Source: Pseudomonas delhiensis (GTDB lineage: Bacteria; Pseudomonadota; Gammaproteobacteria; Pseudomonadales; Pseudomonadaceae). Taken from it: 40,049 nucleotides of DNA. The notes below the pieces were generated by a model. The model did no database searches, was not told the DNA's origin, and worked only from the letters and a program-made list of their open reading frames with translations. Both the position numbers and the translations under genes were made by a program. Of the stretch, positions 1 to 8,365 are shown piece after piece. The DNA lies in contig NZ_FZPC01000046.1 of assembly GCF_900187975.1 (NCBI RefSeq), positions 1-40,049 on the forward strand, in the 5' to 3' direction. Numbering within the stretch: the first letter of the stretch is position 1; each line of letters opens with the position of its first letter.

Positions 1-773
1 AGGGAACTGTCAATCAGATTATGCATGGGTTTGGGTAGCCAGATAATTACAGGGTGTAGGTTCTCATCCCGCCGCAAAAAACAGATGCCCGCCATGCTGC
101 TCAAGAAAACGACTGGCTGTTGCCCAACGGACAACGCAATTTCACGAGAAAGTCCCTGGCACGCTGTTTGTGCGTATTGCTATTCGGGCACTGGACTTCG
201 GCGCCTGCTGCTTGGGAATGACTGCGGTTTAACGCGCCTGCAATATTAGGTAGCCACTAGAGTTTGAAATATCTGATCCGTTCGAAATCACCCCTTCCTG
301 GTCTTACTTTTCAAAAGCTGCGGGCGGCTGGAGGGAGGTCTTCATGTCGGCGGCCTCTGGAGCCCGACGGGCGCCATGCTGTCGGTTCCTTTCATTCAGG
401 CGGGGCCAGCTCGCCAGATTATGGGTGCGCAAGCAGGCTGATTCGATCGCCATTGGTACTTGACCGATTTTTTTTGGTACTCGGGGAAAATTTGAGACAG
501 CGTTGTATGGTTGGTCTTTAAGTCACTGAATTAGCATCAACCTCTCATGCATTCATTGGGGTTATTGCAGTGGCTAGATATTGATGTCCTTGATCCTGTA
601 GTCGTCGCCGGCCGTTCTGCTGCTTCGGGAAGTCTCTTTCGGATTGTTTGTGAAAAAGCAGCCTGGAGAGATTTAATTACTGCGAGTCAATCATGGCCAT
701 TGCCGCGTGCGATTTTTGGCAGTTCGGTCTCAAGCTTTCAATCCAAACACCAATAGATGATGGAAGTTCATAA
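1..773. other. Intergenic region without a supported gene
   Basis: Short reading frames occur here on both strands, but none has a convincing ribosome binding site, a recognisable protein family or Pseudomonas-like codon use. The base composition is less GC-rich than the genes to the right. The only element I can suggest is a promoter-like pair just upstream of the porin gene. Confidence 0.6.
648..677 (+). promoter_or_regulatory. Candidate sigma-70 promoter for the OprF-like gene
   Basis: TTGTGA at 648-653 and TTTAAT at 672-677 are separated by 18 bases and lie about 97 bases before the porin start. Both hexamers are imperfect. OprF genes are often also read by SigX, and I did not identify a SigX promoter. 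Confidence 0.3.
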
Positions 774-1820
774 ATGAAATTGAAAAGCACGTTTGCCGTG
801 GGCAGCCTGGTTGCCACTTTTTCGCTCGGCGCACTGGCCCAGGGAACGGGCGCGGTCGAGATGGAGGCATTCGGCAAGCGCTACTTCACCGATAGTTCTC
901 GCGATATCGAGAACGGCAACCTCTATGGTGGTTCGCTGGGATATTTCCTGAGCAATGACCTTGCCCTGGTGTTGTCCTACGGCGAATACCATGACATGAC
1001 TTCCTATGATGCTTTCCCACCGAACGGCCACAAGGACGTCAAGGGCAACCTCGCGGCCCTCGACGGGGTCTACCACTTCGGCACCCCGGGCGCTGGTCTG
1101 CGTCCATACGTGTCCGGCGGCTTCGCTCACCAGAACATCAGCAACCTGCCGCCACGCACCGGCCGCGACCACAGCACCTTCGCCAACGTCGGCGCCGGCC
1201 TGAAGTACTACTTCACCGAGAACCTCTTCGCCAAGGCGGGCCTGGACGGCATGTACAACCTCGATGCGCAGGAGGCCGAGTGGATGGCTGGCGTGGGTGT
1301 GGGCGTCAACTTCGGTGGCTCGTCCAAGGCCGCGAAGCCCGCGCCCGTAGCGCCCCCGGAGGTATGTTCCGACAGCGACAACGATGGCGTGTGCGACAAC
1401 GTCGACAAGTGCCCTGACACCGCGGCCAATGTCACCGTCGACGAAAGCGGCTGCCCGGCGGTTGCAGAGGTGGTACGGGTCGAACTGGACGTGAAGTTCG
1501 ACTTCGACAAGTCCCGGGTGAAAGAAGAAAGCTATGGCGACATCAAGAACCTGGCCCGCTTCATGAACCAGTACCCGGCGACCACCACCACCGTCGAAGG
1601 TCATACCGACTCCGTCGGCCCCGACGCCTACAACCAGAAACTGTCCGAGCGTCGCGCCAACGCCGTTCGCGACGTGCTGGTCAGCGAGTATGGCGTGGGC
1701 TCCGAGCGCGTCAGCGCAATTGGCTACGGCGAAACCCGCCCGGTCGCCGACAACGCGAGCGAGGCGGGCCGCGCAGTCAACCGTCGCGTAGAAGCCGAAG
1801 TGGAGACTCAGGTCAAGTAA
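774..1820 (+). CDS. oprF: OprF-family outer-membrane porin
   Basis: A 348-residue OprF/OmpA-family protein. Residues 1-22 form a signal peptide ending ALA before Q23. An eight-stranded beta-barrel follows (aromatic strands, KYYFTENLFAKAGLDG near its end), then a Cys-rich calcium-binding-like linker (CSDSDNDGVCDNVDKCPD) around residues 195-230, and an OmpA C-terminal peptidoglycan-binding domain (VEGHTDSVG, LSERRANAV). The start is supported by GGAAG at 762-766. OprF is known to anchor the outer membrane to peptidoglycan and act as a slow general porin. In other pseudomonads the main oprF sits beside sigX/cmaX. Here it sits beside hutH, so this may be a second OprF paralogue. Length and domain order match full-length OprF. 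Confidence 0.9.
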   Translation: MKLKSTFAVGSLVATFSLGALAQGTGAVEMEAFGKRYFTDSSRDIENGNLYGGSLGYFLSNDLALVLSYGEYHDMTSYDAFPPNGHKDVKGNLAALDGVYHFGTPGAGLRPYVSGGFAHQNISNLPPRTGRDHSTFANVGAGLKYYFTENLFAKAGLDGMYNLDAQEAEWMAGVGVGVNFGGSSKAAKPAPVAPPEVCSDSDNDGVCDNVDKCPDTAANVTVDESGCPAVAEVVRVELDVKFDFDKSRVKEESYGDIKNLARFMNQYPATTTTVEGHTDSVGPDAYNQKLSERRANAVRDVLVSEYGVGSERVSAIGYGETRPVADNASEAGRAVNRRVEAEVETQVK

Positions 1821-1828
1821 CTCCCACC

Positions 1829-1868
1829 CCCATGGATGCACCCGGCCGAAGCCGGGTGCATCCATGGG
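1829..1868 (+). terminator. Perfect 18-bp hairpin between the porin gene and hutH
   Basis: Arms 1829-1846 and 1851-1868 are perfectly complementary with a CGAA tetraloop, nine bases after the porin stop codon. There is no T-tract, so termination would be atypical, but it could protect the mRNA 3' end. An ATG in frame with hutH (1836) falls inside the left arm. Confidence 0.6.
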
Positions 1869-1904
1869 CGATCAGGAATCCTGGAGCGTGAAGGAGATAG
1901 AGAT

Positions 1905-3434
1905 TTGAACCTTTGTCTTACCGCTGGAAATCTGCGACTCAGGCAACTGCGAGCAGCGTACCAGCAGCCCATCCGCATCTTGCTGGATGAATCTTGCGCA
2001 AGCGCCATCGATGCCAGCGTCGCCTGCGTTGAACGAATCCTTGCCGAGGGGCGTACCGCATACGGCATCAACACCGGCTTCGGCCTTCTGGCCTCGACCC
2101 GTATCGCCCCCGATGAACTGGAGAAGCTGCAGCGCTCGCTGGTGCTTTCGCATGCGGCCGGCGTCGGCGATGCCCTGGACGACGCCATGGTGCGCCTCAT
2201 CATGTTGCTGAAGGTGAATAGCCTGGCGCGAGGCTATTCGGGCATCCGCCGAAAGGTCATCGAGGCGCTCGTCGCCTTGATCAATGCCGAGGTATATCCC
2301 CACATCCCGCTGAAAGGTTCGGTAGGGGCGTCGGGTGACCTGGCCCCCTTGGCGCACATGTCGCTGGTGCTGCTGGGCGAAAGCAAGGCGAGATACCGCG
2401 GCGAGTGGTTGCCAGCCCCCCAGGCATTGGCAATTGCCGGCCTGGAGCCGCTGACCTTGGCGGCAAAAGAGGGCCTGGCGCTGCTCAATGGAACGCAGGT
2501 GTCCACGGCCTATGCGCTGCGAGGGCTGTTCGAAGCTGAAGACCTGCTTGCCGCGGCGACCGTATGCGGGGCGCTGAGCGTAGAAGCCATGCTCGGCTCG
2601 CGCGCGCCCTTCGATCCCCGGATCCATGCGGCTCGGGGCCAGGAGGGGCAGATCGACATCGCGGCGGCGTACAGGGCATTGCTGACCGACGACAGCGAAA
2701 TCGCGCGCTCGCATGAGCACTGCGACAAGGTGCAAGACCCGTACTCGTTGCGCTGCCAGCCGCAAGTGATGGGCGCCTGCCTGACTCAATTGCGCAATGC
2801 GGCGGCGGTCCTCGAGGTCGAGGCCAATGCGGTTTCGGACAATCCACTGGTGTTCGCCGACAGCGGCGACGTCATTTCGGGTGGGAACTTCCACGCAGAG
2901 CCGGTGGCAATGGCTGCCGACAACATCGCGCTGGCCATTGCGGAAATCGGCTCGCTGTCGGAGCGACGCATCTCCCTGATGATGGACCGGCACATGTCGC
3001 AACTGCCGCCATTCCTGGTCGAGAACGGCGGGGTCAACTCGGGCTTCATGATCGCGCAAGTCACAGCCGCGGCCTTGGCCAGCGACAACAAGGCGCTGGC
3101 TCACCCTGCCAGCGTCGATAGCCTGCCCACGTCCGCCAACCAGGAAGACCACGTATCCATGGCGCCCAATGCAGGCAAGCGCCTCTGGGCAATGGCGGAA
3201 AACGTTCGAGGAATCATCGCCATCGAATGGCTGGGCGCGTGCCAGGGGCTGGACTTCCGAAAGGGGCTTAGAACCTCCGCAAGCCTGGAGCAGGCCCGCC
3301 ACATCCTGCGGGAGACGGTTCCGTACTACCAGGAAGATCGTTTCTTCGCGCCAGACATCGAGGCTGCCAGCAGGCTGCTCGCAAATGGCTGCCTCACCAC
3401 GCTGATGCCTGCGGGAGTTCTGCCAAGCCTTTAA
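1905..3434 (+). CDS. hutH: Histidine ammonia-lyase
   Basis: Converts L-histidine to trans-urocanate and ammonia, the first step of histidine catabolism in the cytoplasm. The 509-residue product is close to the length of P. putida HutH and similar along its whole length as I recall that sequence. Ala142-Ser143-Gly144, within [15 protein letters not shown], forms the MIO electrophile. YGINTGFG near the N-terminus is the conserved lid tyrosine region, and [10 protein letters not shown] is near the C-terminus. I chose the TTG start at 1905 because AAGGAG (1891-1896) lies eight bases upstream and the sequence then begins like HutH. The in-frame ATG at 1836 lies inside a hairpin and has no ribosome site. 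No hutU, hutI or hutG is seen nearby, so this copy is detached from a complete hut operon or is a second copy. Confidence 0.9.
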   Translation: MNLCLTAGNLRLRQLRAAYQQPIRILLDESCASAIDASVACVERILAEGRTAYGINTGFGLLASTRIAPDELEKLQRSLVLSHAAGVGDALDDAMVRLIMLLKVNSLARGYSGIRRKVIEALVALINAEVYPHIPLKGSVGASGDLAPLAHMSLVLLGESKARYRGEWLPAPQALAIAGLEPLTLAAKEGLALLNGTQVSTAYALRGLFEAEDLLAAATVCGALSVEAMLGSRAPFDPRIHAARGQEGQIDIAAAYRALLTDDSEIARSHEHCDKVQDPYSLRCQPQVMGACLTQLRNAAAVLEVEANAVSDNPLVFADSGDVISGGNFHAEPVAMAADNIALAIAEIGSLSERRISLMMDRHMSQLPPFLVENGGVNSGFMIAQVTAAALASDNKALAHPASVDSLPTSANQEDHVSMAPNAGKRLWAMAENVRGIIAIEWLGACQGLDFRKGLRTSASLEQARHILRETVPYYQEDRFFAPDIEAASRLLANGCLTTLMPAGVLPSL

Positions 3435-3445
3435 ACCCTTTTTCC

Positions 3446-3463
3446 GGCGCCCCTCGGGGCGCC
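3446..3463 (+). terminator. Hairpin after hutH
   Basis: GGCGCCCC and GGGGCGCC form a perfect 8-bp stem with a two-base loop, 12 bases after the hutH stop. The T-run follows poorly, so this may be a partial terminator or attenuator before the permease gene. Confidence 0.5.
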
Positions 3464-3509
3464 TTGCATCCTGTATGACAAGAACAATCAACGATCAGGA
3501 GTACATGGA

Positions 3510-4895
3510 ATGTCGAAGCAAGCTGGCCTGCAGCGCGGGCTGAACGCGCGTCATATTCGGTTCATCGCCTTGGGGTCTGCCATTGGCACAGGCCTGTTCT
3601 ATGGCTCCGCCTCCGCGATCCAGATGGCAGGCCCTGCAGTACTTCTGGCCTACCTCGTCGCAGGCATGGCGGTATACATGGTCATGCGGGCCCTGGGTGA
3701 AATGGCCGTTCGCGATCCCGTGGCGGGCGCGTTCAGTGAATATGCCAGTTCATACCTTGGGCCACTGGCAGGGTTCATCACCGGGTGGACCTATGCCTTC
3801 GAGATGATCATCGTGTGCCTGGCGGATGTCACCGCGTTCGGAATCTACATGGGGTTCTGGTTCCCGGAGGTGCCTCGGTGGATCTGGGTCCTGTCGGTCA
3901 TATTCTTCATCGCCGGGCTGAACCTGTGCACCGTCAAGGTGTTCGGCGAGATGGAATTCTGGCTATCGCTGGTCAAGGTCGCGGCCATCGTCTCGATGAT
4001 CCTGGCCGGCTTCGGGATACTGCTCTTTGGCTTTGGCCTCGACACCGCGGAGGCTGGCGTAAGCAACCTCTGGGCGCATGGCGGTTTCATGCCGAACGGC
4101 ATCGGCGGGGTGATCGCATCATTTGCGGTTGTCGTCTTCGCCTTTGGCGGCATCGAGATCATCGGTATCACCGCAAGCGAGGCAGAAGACCCGCAGCGCG
4201 CCATACCCAGGGCGATCAATGCCGTGCCGGTTCGTATCCTGCTGTTCTACGTGCTGACCCTGTTCGTGCTGATGGCGATCTTCCCATGGCCGCAGATCGG
4301 TACGCAGGGCAGCCCATTTGTCCAGATCTTCGACGGCCTGGGAATCAGCGCGGCCGCTGCAATCCTGAACCTGGTGGTCATCACCGCGGCGCTGTCGGCC
4401 ATCAACAGCGACATTTTCGGCGCAGGCCGCATGCTCTACGGCATGGCCCTCCGGGGGCAGGCACCTGGCAGCTTTGCCAAGGTTTCCCGCAATGGCGTGC
4501 CCTGGCTCACCGTGGTGGTGATGGCCGGGGCGCTCTTGCTTGGCGTTGTCCTGAACTACCTCATACCGGAGGACGTTTTCCTGTTGATCGCGTCCCTGGC
4601 GACGTTCGCCACGGTCTGGGTGTGGCTGATGATCCTGCTGTCGCAGGTTGGCATGCGCCGGCAAATGACGGCGCAGGAAGCCGCACGGCTGAAGTACAAG
4701 GTGCCTTTCTGGCCTTATGCCCCAGCCGCCGCAATCGTCTTCATGCTGTTCATATTCGCCATACTGGCCGCGTTTCCGAAGACCCAGATGGCGCTCTGGG
4801 CCGGCTTCGCCTGGGTAGGCCTGCTCGTGATCGGGTTCCGGACCATGAATCGCAGGGGAGGGGCAGGGGACAACGTTGCCGAGGATGTAGGCTGA
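3510..4895 (+). CDS. AAT-family amino-acid permease (ProY/HutT type)
   Basis: A 461-residue inner-membrane amino-acid:proton symporter of the APC superfamily, with about twelve hydrophobic helices. The opening motif ([21 protein letters not shown]) is the unwound helix-1 substrate site of this family. The protein resembles E. coli ProY over its full length (recalled sequence). HutT histidine permeases of pseudomonads belong to the same subgroup, and the neighbour hutH makes histidine the most likely substrate, though proline cannot be excluded. AGGAG at 3497-3501 sets the start. It is preceded by a 75-base gap with a hairpin, so it could be co-transcribed with hutH through a leaky terminator. 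Confidence 0.85.
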   Translation: MSKQAGLQRGLNARHIRFIALGSAIGTGLFYGSASAIQMAGPAVLLAYLVAGMAVYMVMRALGEMAVRDPVAGAFSEYASSYLGPLAGFITGWTYAFEMIIVCLADVTAFGIYMGFWFPEVPRWIWVLSVIFFIAGLNLCTVKVFGEMEFWLSLVKVAAIVSMILAGFGILLFGFGLDTAEAGVSNLWAHGGFMPNGIGGVIASFAVVVFAFGGIEIIGITASEAEDPQRAIPRAINAVPVRILLFYVLTLFVLMAIFPWPQIGTQGSPFVQIFDGLGISAAAAILNLVVITAALSAINSDIFGAGRMLYGMALRGQAPGSFAKVSRNGVPWLTVVVMAGALLLGVVLNYLIPEDVFLLIASLATFATVWVWLMILLSQVGMRRQMTAQEAARLKYKVPFWPYAPAAAIVFMLFIFAILAAFPKTQMALWAGFAWVGLLVIGFRTMNRRGGAGDNVAEDVG

Positions 4896-4918
4896 TGAGC
4901 CTGAGGTTCCGGATGCCT

Positions 4919-4941
4919 GGCCAGCGTTGACGCTGGCCTTT
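4919..4941 (+). terminator. Rho-independent terminator after the permease gene
   Basis: GGCCAGCG-TTGA-CGCTGGCC forms a perfect 8-bp stem with a tetraloop, followed by TTT. It lies 24 bases after the permease stop codon. Confidence 0.65.
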
Positions 4942-5001
4942 GGGCCGCTATCGCAATGAGAGCGGCCCTGAGCGTTGCGGCATTGTGGCTCCGTAGAGGG
5001 G

Positions 5002-5146
5002 GGTTGAGGGAAGCGATACCCATCGCCACGACCGTATGGGCTTCCAAGCTCAACCCGTCCTGCGAAGAGCGACGTGGCGCAGCTGACCGAGGCGCCGGTG
5101 CCTGACGATGACGGCGGATAACGCCGTAGGCGTTATGCACCCTACG
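5002..5146. repeat. Intergenic repeat, copy 1
   Basis: An imperfect inverted repeat (GGGTTGAG at 5002-5009 with CTCAACCC at 5049-5056) is followed by a short hairpin element at 5113-5146 containing GATAACGCC-GTA-GGCGTTAT. Both parts recur at 24047-24165 in the opposite order, which marks them as mobile or dispersed intergenic repeats of REP-like character. Confidence 0.6.
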
Positions 5147-5197
5147 CGGCCAATCGCAGGCGGAGTCCGCCAGCCCGGTGAGCCGGTAATGGAATGA

Positions 5198-5232
5198 GGG
5201 TGGGGGAAAAAGGTGGGAAAAAAAGGGTGGGG
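5198..5232 (+). other. G-rich tract with G-quadruplex potential
   Basis: G-runs at 5198-5200, 5202-5206, 5215-5217, 5225-5227 and 5229-5232 are separated by short A- or T-containing loops. This fits a G3-type quadruplex pattern on the plus strand in non-coding DNA. Confidence 0.45.
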
Positions 5233-5430
5233 CGCAGATCAGCGTGGTAGGAGCAGCACCGGAGTGAGGTGAAGCTGATCGCGCCCCAATGACTGTGGAT
5301 TAGTCGATGATTTCAATGCGTGGTTGTTGCGAGGTAATTAGACACCGGCCCTGGATATGGAGATATATGACTTGTCTGAAAAACTTGCCTTTATCATGTT
5401 GCGGCAAGGAGTCGCTCGGCTGGCCGACGA

Positions 5431-5646
5431 TCATGCTGAAGAATCATGGCCTCGGCATGACCGGTACAGGTGGACCTTGAGGAGGCCTTTGTTGCAGAAG
5501 AAGTATCCGGTGCATCCGAGCAGGCTGTAGCGGGTGGCGCGATAGCATGCGATGGCGTGCGAGCACTCCAGGCGTTTGATCCTGCGGTAGGCCCATTGCC
5601 AGTGACGCGCAACACGCCATCCGGGGGGAGTGGAGGATTGAATCAT
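5431..5646 (-). CDS. Possible small hypothetical protein
   Basis: A 71-residue minus-strand frame beginning MIQSSTPPGW. AGGAG (complement of 5653-5657) sits six bases before the ATG, which is the main reason to list it. The product is basic and rich in Arg, Trp, His and Cys, with no membrane segment or family I recognise. It lies in otherwise gene-poor DNA, and an antisense frame of similar length overlaps it. It could be chance. Confidence 0.3.
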   Translation of the reverse strand: MIQSSTPPGWRVARHWQWAYRRIKRLECSHAIACYRATRYSLLGCTGYFFCNKGLLKVHLYRSCRGHDSSA

Positions 5647-5833
5647 GGCCTGCTCCTGGTAGGACAGTATATTTACTCTGATAGTTGGAAATGAGAGGAA
5701 GGCTGCGAGAACTTTCTTGCAGATGCGAGCGGAAGTCGGCCTCGTCGAGGCCAGGTAGTCACTTTCATATTCGGGCAATTTGGGTAATTGCAGGTATTCA
5801 GCTCCCCAGCCCCGGATGTGGCCCTTAAAAAAT

Positions 5834-5891
5834 GGGCGCTACCAAAATCATCGATAACAGAGCGACGAACCGCGTCATCGTGGTAGCGCCC
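5834..5891 (-). repeat. Perfect 11-bp inverted repeat with 36-base spacer
   Basis: GGGCGCTACCA at 5834-5844 pairs with TGGTAGCGCCC at 5881-5891. On the minus strand the stem is followed by a run of T residues, so it could be a large-loop terminator for leftward transcription. It could also be the paired ends of a small cassette or MITE. Confidence 0.5.
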
Positions 5892-6311
5892 GTAAACCAA
5901 AGCCAAAAGGGAAGAGAGCGACTTATCTAACCACTTTGCGAGGCCAGTAAAAATAGAACTTGTCTTGACTTTATTTGGCGGCGTCTCGAAGTTCGAAGTT
6001 TTCTTCGGTCATGTAAACCAGGGCATGGGAAACATTGATGAGCGTGCGCGCAAAGTTCTTGAGCGAATACTCGATCAAATGCCATGCAGGCCGGCATCCA
6101 ATCGAGGCGGCAATCGATGTCTACTGCATCGATCTTTCCCGAAGGCTCCACACAGGACGTTCGAACAGAACCCATTGCGCACACCTTCACGAAGGAGCGT
6201 TGTCAGGGAACGGGTAGAAGAGAAAGGGGGCATTTTGCTGGGGGCGGTTTCTCCAGATCAGGAGGTGGAAGGCAGCAGGCATCGCTCCAGCGTCATCCTG
6301 GCAAATACTAA

Positions 6312-6339
6312 ATTTAACATAATATACATTATGCGAAGT
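6312..6339 (-). other. dif: Chromosome dimer resolution site dif
   Basis: Read on the minus strand, the 28 bases consist of a XerC-side arm ACTTCGCATAA, a six-base centre TGTATA and a XerD-side arm TTATGTTAAAT. This equals the classic gamma-proteobacterial dif layout. As I recall the E. coli site, it differs only at three positions in the outer end of the XerC arm. XerC and XerD act here at cell division, under FtsK control, to resolve chromosome dimers, so the site marks the replication terminus. It is non-coding and lies in the gene-poor zone expected for a terminus. Confidence 0.9.
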
Positions 6340-6467
6340 CATGGATAAGCGCAGGTGCAGATGGCCCCTGCAGAATCCACCAGGGAAAACCGCTTGTTTG
6401 CCGGCTTCGACACCGTCCCCCTGATCGACCAGCTGTTGCTTCGTCTCCGCTCAATCATCATTGCTGC

Positions 6468-6509
6468 TTGCCCGTTGCCCGTTGCCCGTTGCCCGTTGCC
6501 CGTTGCCCG
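6468..6509 (+). repeat. Six perfect tandem copies of TTGCCCG
   Basis: Six uninterrupted 7-base units run from 6468 to 6509, about 130 bases from dif. Any frame reading through gives a repeating PVARCPL-type peptide, an artefact of the repeat. Copy number is likely to vary between strains by slippage. Confidence 0.85.
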
Positions 6510-6656
6510 TTTCTCTTTCTGCCTTCCTGTCGAACCGGCTTCGTAGTGTCGATCCATCGTGGCCTTCGGTTCGTGACAGGTTTCGCTCACAAGCTCAGTG
6601 CTCGATCATTTCACATTCCCCGAGCGAATCCGCCGGCATCCGTTCAAGCCCTGGTC

Positions 6657-6687
6657 CAACACCAACCAACACCAACACCAACACCAC
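6657..6687 (+). repeat. Short ACCAAC-type hexamer repeat
   Basis: About five near-perfect CCAACA/ACCAAC units occur in non-coding DNA with one shortened unit. Simple-sequence repeat; no function visible. Confidence 0.5.
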
Positions 6688-7198
6688 AACGCAGCGCGAC
6701 GCTACGTGAAATCTGCAAGCCTCGTGGCCATTCCCCGTCACGCTTTTCACGCAGGCGCATCACCCGTTCGCGTTCGCAGTTCGCCTGTCACAGCGACACG
6801 CAACCGACCTCAGGCTGCATTGGCGCCGATCCGCGTGGCGCTCCCTTTATGGCTTGGCGGGATTCATCGACGCGACCCCAACCAGAGCCAGAGCTGCCGC
6901 CAGTGATCCTGGCCCGGTTGATCGCGGCGAGACATTCAGAACGCCTGTCCCAACCGGCCTCCAGCGGCCATGGGCGTCGCAATGGCTGCCTTGCCGCGAC
7001 ATGCGAAAATCGCCTCACGGCCCCTCGACCTGCAGGGCTCAAGCTGTCTAGAATGCAGGCTGCAGGCCTTCCTGTCTGTCGCTTCCCGCCCCGCCGGGTC
7101 TATTCGTTAGCGCGCAAGTAATATCCGATAACAGCCAGACCTGGATATTGCGCCATACCCCGGTGCGAGCACCGTTTTCCCCATTCCCAGCCCTGACG

Positions 7199-7580
7199 AT
7201 GCCGCAATCGCCACAACCACTCTTCGAGACCTTCGCCCGTTTCCATGAGCTGAACTTCATGCAGCTGAGCGAGGAATTGCCCGTGGTGCGCGGCTACCTG
7301 CAGGCGTTCGACGAAGACGTGCGGGCCATCGAGGGCTACTTCGCCGTGCATGGGCCCTGCTGGTGGCCGGCAAGCCGCTGCTCGACCTGCGCCGCCGCGA
7401 TGCCGAGGCCTTCATGGAATTCTGCCTCAACCCGCCCGCCGACTGGGTCGGCCCGGTCATCAAGTCGCGTTTCATGCGCCTAGGCGGCCGCAAGAAGCTG
7501 GCGTCCGACAGCCATGTGCCGAACCCCGCCTGGCGCCCCTTCAGCACCACCCTGGCCAAGCGCGAGCGCAAGCTCGCCAG
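7199..7580 (+). pseudogene. Tyrosine recombinase/integrase N-terminal relic, frameshifted
   Basis: The ATG at 7199 opens MPQSPQPLFETFARFHELNF and reads through an integrase-like core-binding region. At about 7345-7352 the frame breaks and continues one frame over with LLDLRRRDAEAFMEFCLNP and NPAWRPFS. NPPADWVG, KSRF, GGRKK and WRPF resemble the N-terminal half of phage/island tyrosine recombinases as I recall them. The catalytic R-HxxR-Y half is absent, because the similarity stops near 7580 and antisense gene fragments follow. It is therefore dead both by frameshift and by truncation. Family assignment is from pattern memory and is moderate. Confidence 0.5.
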
Positions 7581-7654
7581 CGAGGCCATGAGCCCCCTGC
7601 CCTTGCGCCCGTACCGCATGTCCCAGGGTTCGGTGGCGCAGGTCTTCGCCGTGT

Positions 7655-7780
7655 GCGGCATCAGCGCGCCATCGGCGTTGTCCACGTCGAACAGCACGGT
7701 GTAGAGCACCACTTTGCCCGCCGGCGGCGCCGTCGTGGCCTGGGTGCCGCCCTGCTCGCGCTCCTGCCCCGGCGGGTCAC
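7655..7780 (-). pseudogene. Internal fragment of a pvdR/macA-type adaptor gene
   Basis: In one minus-strand frame the translation reads KVVLYTVLFDVDNADGALMP, closely matching RVVLYTVLVDVDNSDHQLMA of the intact pvdR in this window (near 20224-20283). The upstream Gly/Gln/Thr-rich stretch fits the variable linker of such adaptors. The similarity covers only about 40 residues, with no start or C-terminus. It follows the truncated sigma gene in the same direction. Confidence 0.55.
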
Positions 7781-7782
7781 GA

Positions 7783-8173
7783 ATGCCTTCTGCGCCTTGT
7801 CGGAGAGGCGCGCAAGCACGGCGCCAATCTCCAGGATCCTCTCGATCACCATCATGCGGAACTCGGGCGAGGGCTCGAAAGGCTCCGGCTGGGCAGCCAG
7901 CGTGTCCAGCCAGGCCCGCTCCACCTCGCGCCGGCGCCACAGGTCGACGCACATTCCGCGGGCCATCGCGCACAAATAAGCGCGCGCATCGACAGGGCTG
8001 GAGAATCCACGGGAAGCAGGTTTGACGAGCAGACGCAAAAACACGTCATGCGCCATGTCCGCTGCGTCGGCTGCATTGCCAAGGCCCTTGTACAGCCATC
8101 CCTTGAGCCAGCCGTGGTGATCGCTATACAGCAAATGCAGCCCCTGCTGCCCGGGAAGCTCGGCGACGGACAT
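7783..8173 (-). pseudogene. FecI-type ECF sigma factor, truncated at its C-terminus
   Basis: MSVAELPG at 8173 opens a normal ECF sigma N-terminus: region 2 contains DAADMAHDVFLRLL, and ARAYLCAMARGMCVDLWRRR is the core of this family. The linker and start of region 4 (LARLSDKAQKAF) follow, then similarity stops at about 7783. The expected helix-turn-helix (an LEGLTY...IAE-type motif) is missing and the frame runs into a pvdR/macA-like fragment. Without region 4 it cannot recognise a -35 element, so it is non-functional as a normal sigma factor. A GAGG ribosome site precedes the ATG. It stands back to back with an intact FecI-like gene. Confidence 0.75.
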
Positions 8174-8220
8174 TGGTGGCCTCGTGGTTGCTGGAGAAGC
8201 GCAGGGAGGGATTGCAAAAT

Positions 8221-8239
8221 GTAAATAGTTACCATTTGC
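8221..8239 (-). promoter_or_regulatory. Candidate Fur box
   Basis: Read on the minus strand, GCAAATGGTAACTATTTAC matches the 19-base Fur consensus at 12 positions. It lies between two divergent FecI-type sigma genes, where iron control is expected. Confidence 0.5.
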
Positions 8240-8327
8240 AACCTGATAGCCACCCGCAAAACAAGCCAGGCAGACAGGCATCCCCTCTTCCGTGCCAGCC
8301 TTGCCGGAGGCCTGGCGAAAATCATAA

Positions 8328-8346
8328 GATGGTAATAAGTCTCAAT
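8328..8346 (+). promoter_or_regulatory. Weaker candidate Fur box upstream of the intact sigma gene
   Basis: GATGGTAATAAGTCTCAAT matches the 19-base Fur consensus at 10 positions, 20 bases before the sigma start. The location is sensible but the match is marginal. Confidence 0.3.
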
Positions 8347-8365
8347 TTCATGAACCGGACTATCC

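Larger units (their letters stand above)
4942..5430. other. Gene-free intergenic region with repeat copy and G-rich tract
   Basis: No frame looks coding. The stretch holds a copy of an intergenic repeat (about 5002-5146) that recurs between opmQ and pvdP, and a G-rich tract at 5198-5232. Confidence 0.6.
5647..7198. other. Terminus region without supported genes
   Basis: Several frames up to about 217 codons exist, but none has a recognisable family or good start, and the longest runs through a simple heptamer repeat. The stretch holds a long inverted repeat (5834-5891), the dif site (6312-6339) and tandem repeats (6468-6509, 6657-6687). Confidence 0.55.

Noticed and set aside
25..756. Three short plus-strand frames and one minus-strand frame before oprF
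   Set aside because: No ribosome sites, no family resemblance, and atypical codon use.
5834..5891. Integron attC site
   Set aside because: The arms lack the RYYYAAC/GTTRRRY core pairs and no integron integrase is present.
5927..6348. Frames of 60-127 codons around 5.9-6.3 kb on both strands
   Set aside because: No recognisable family and no convincing start; some run into the dif site.
6468..7121. 217-codon open frame on the plus strand
   Set aside because: It starts inside the TTGCCCG repeat, has no ribosome site, and its Arg/Pro/Ser-rich product matches no family; a GC-rich chance frame.
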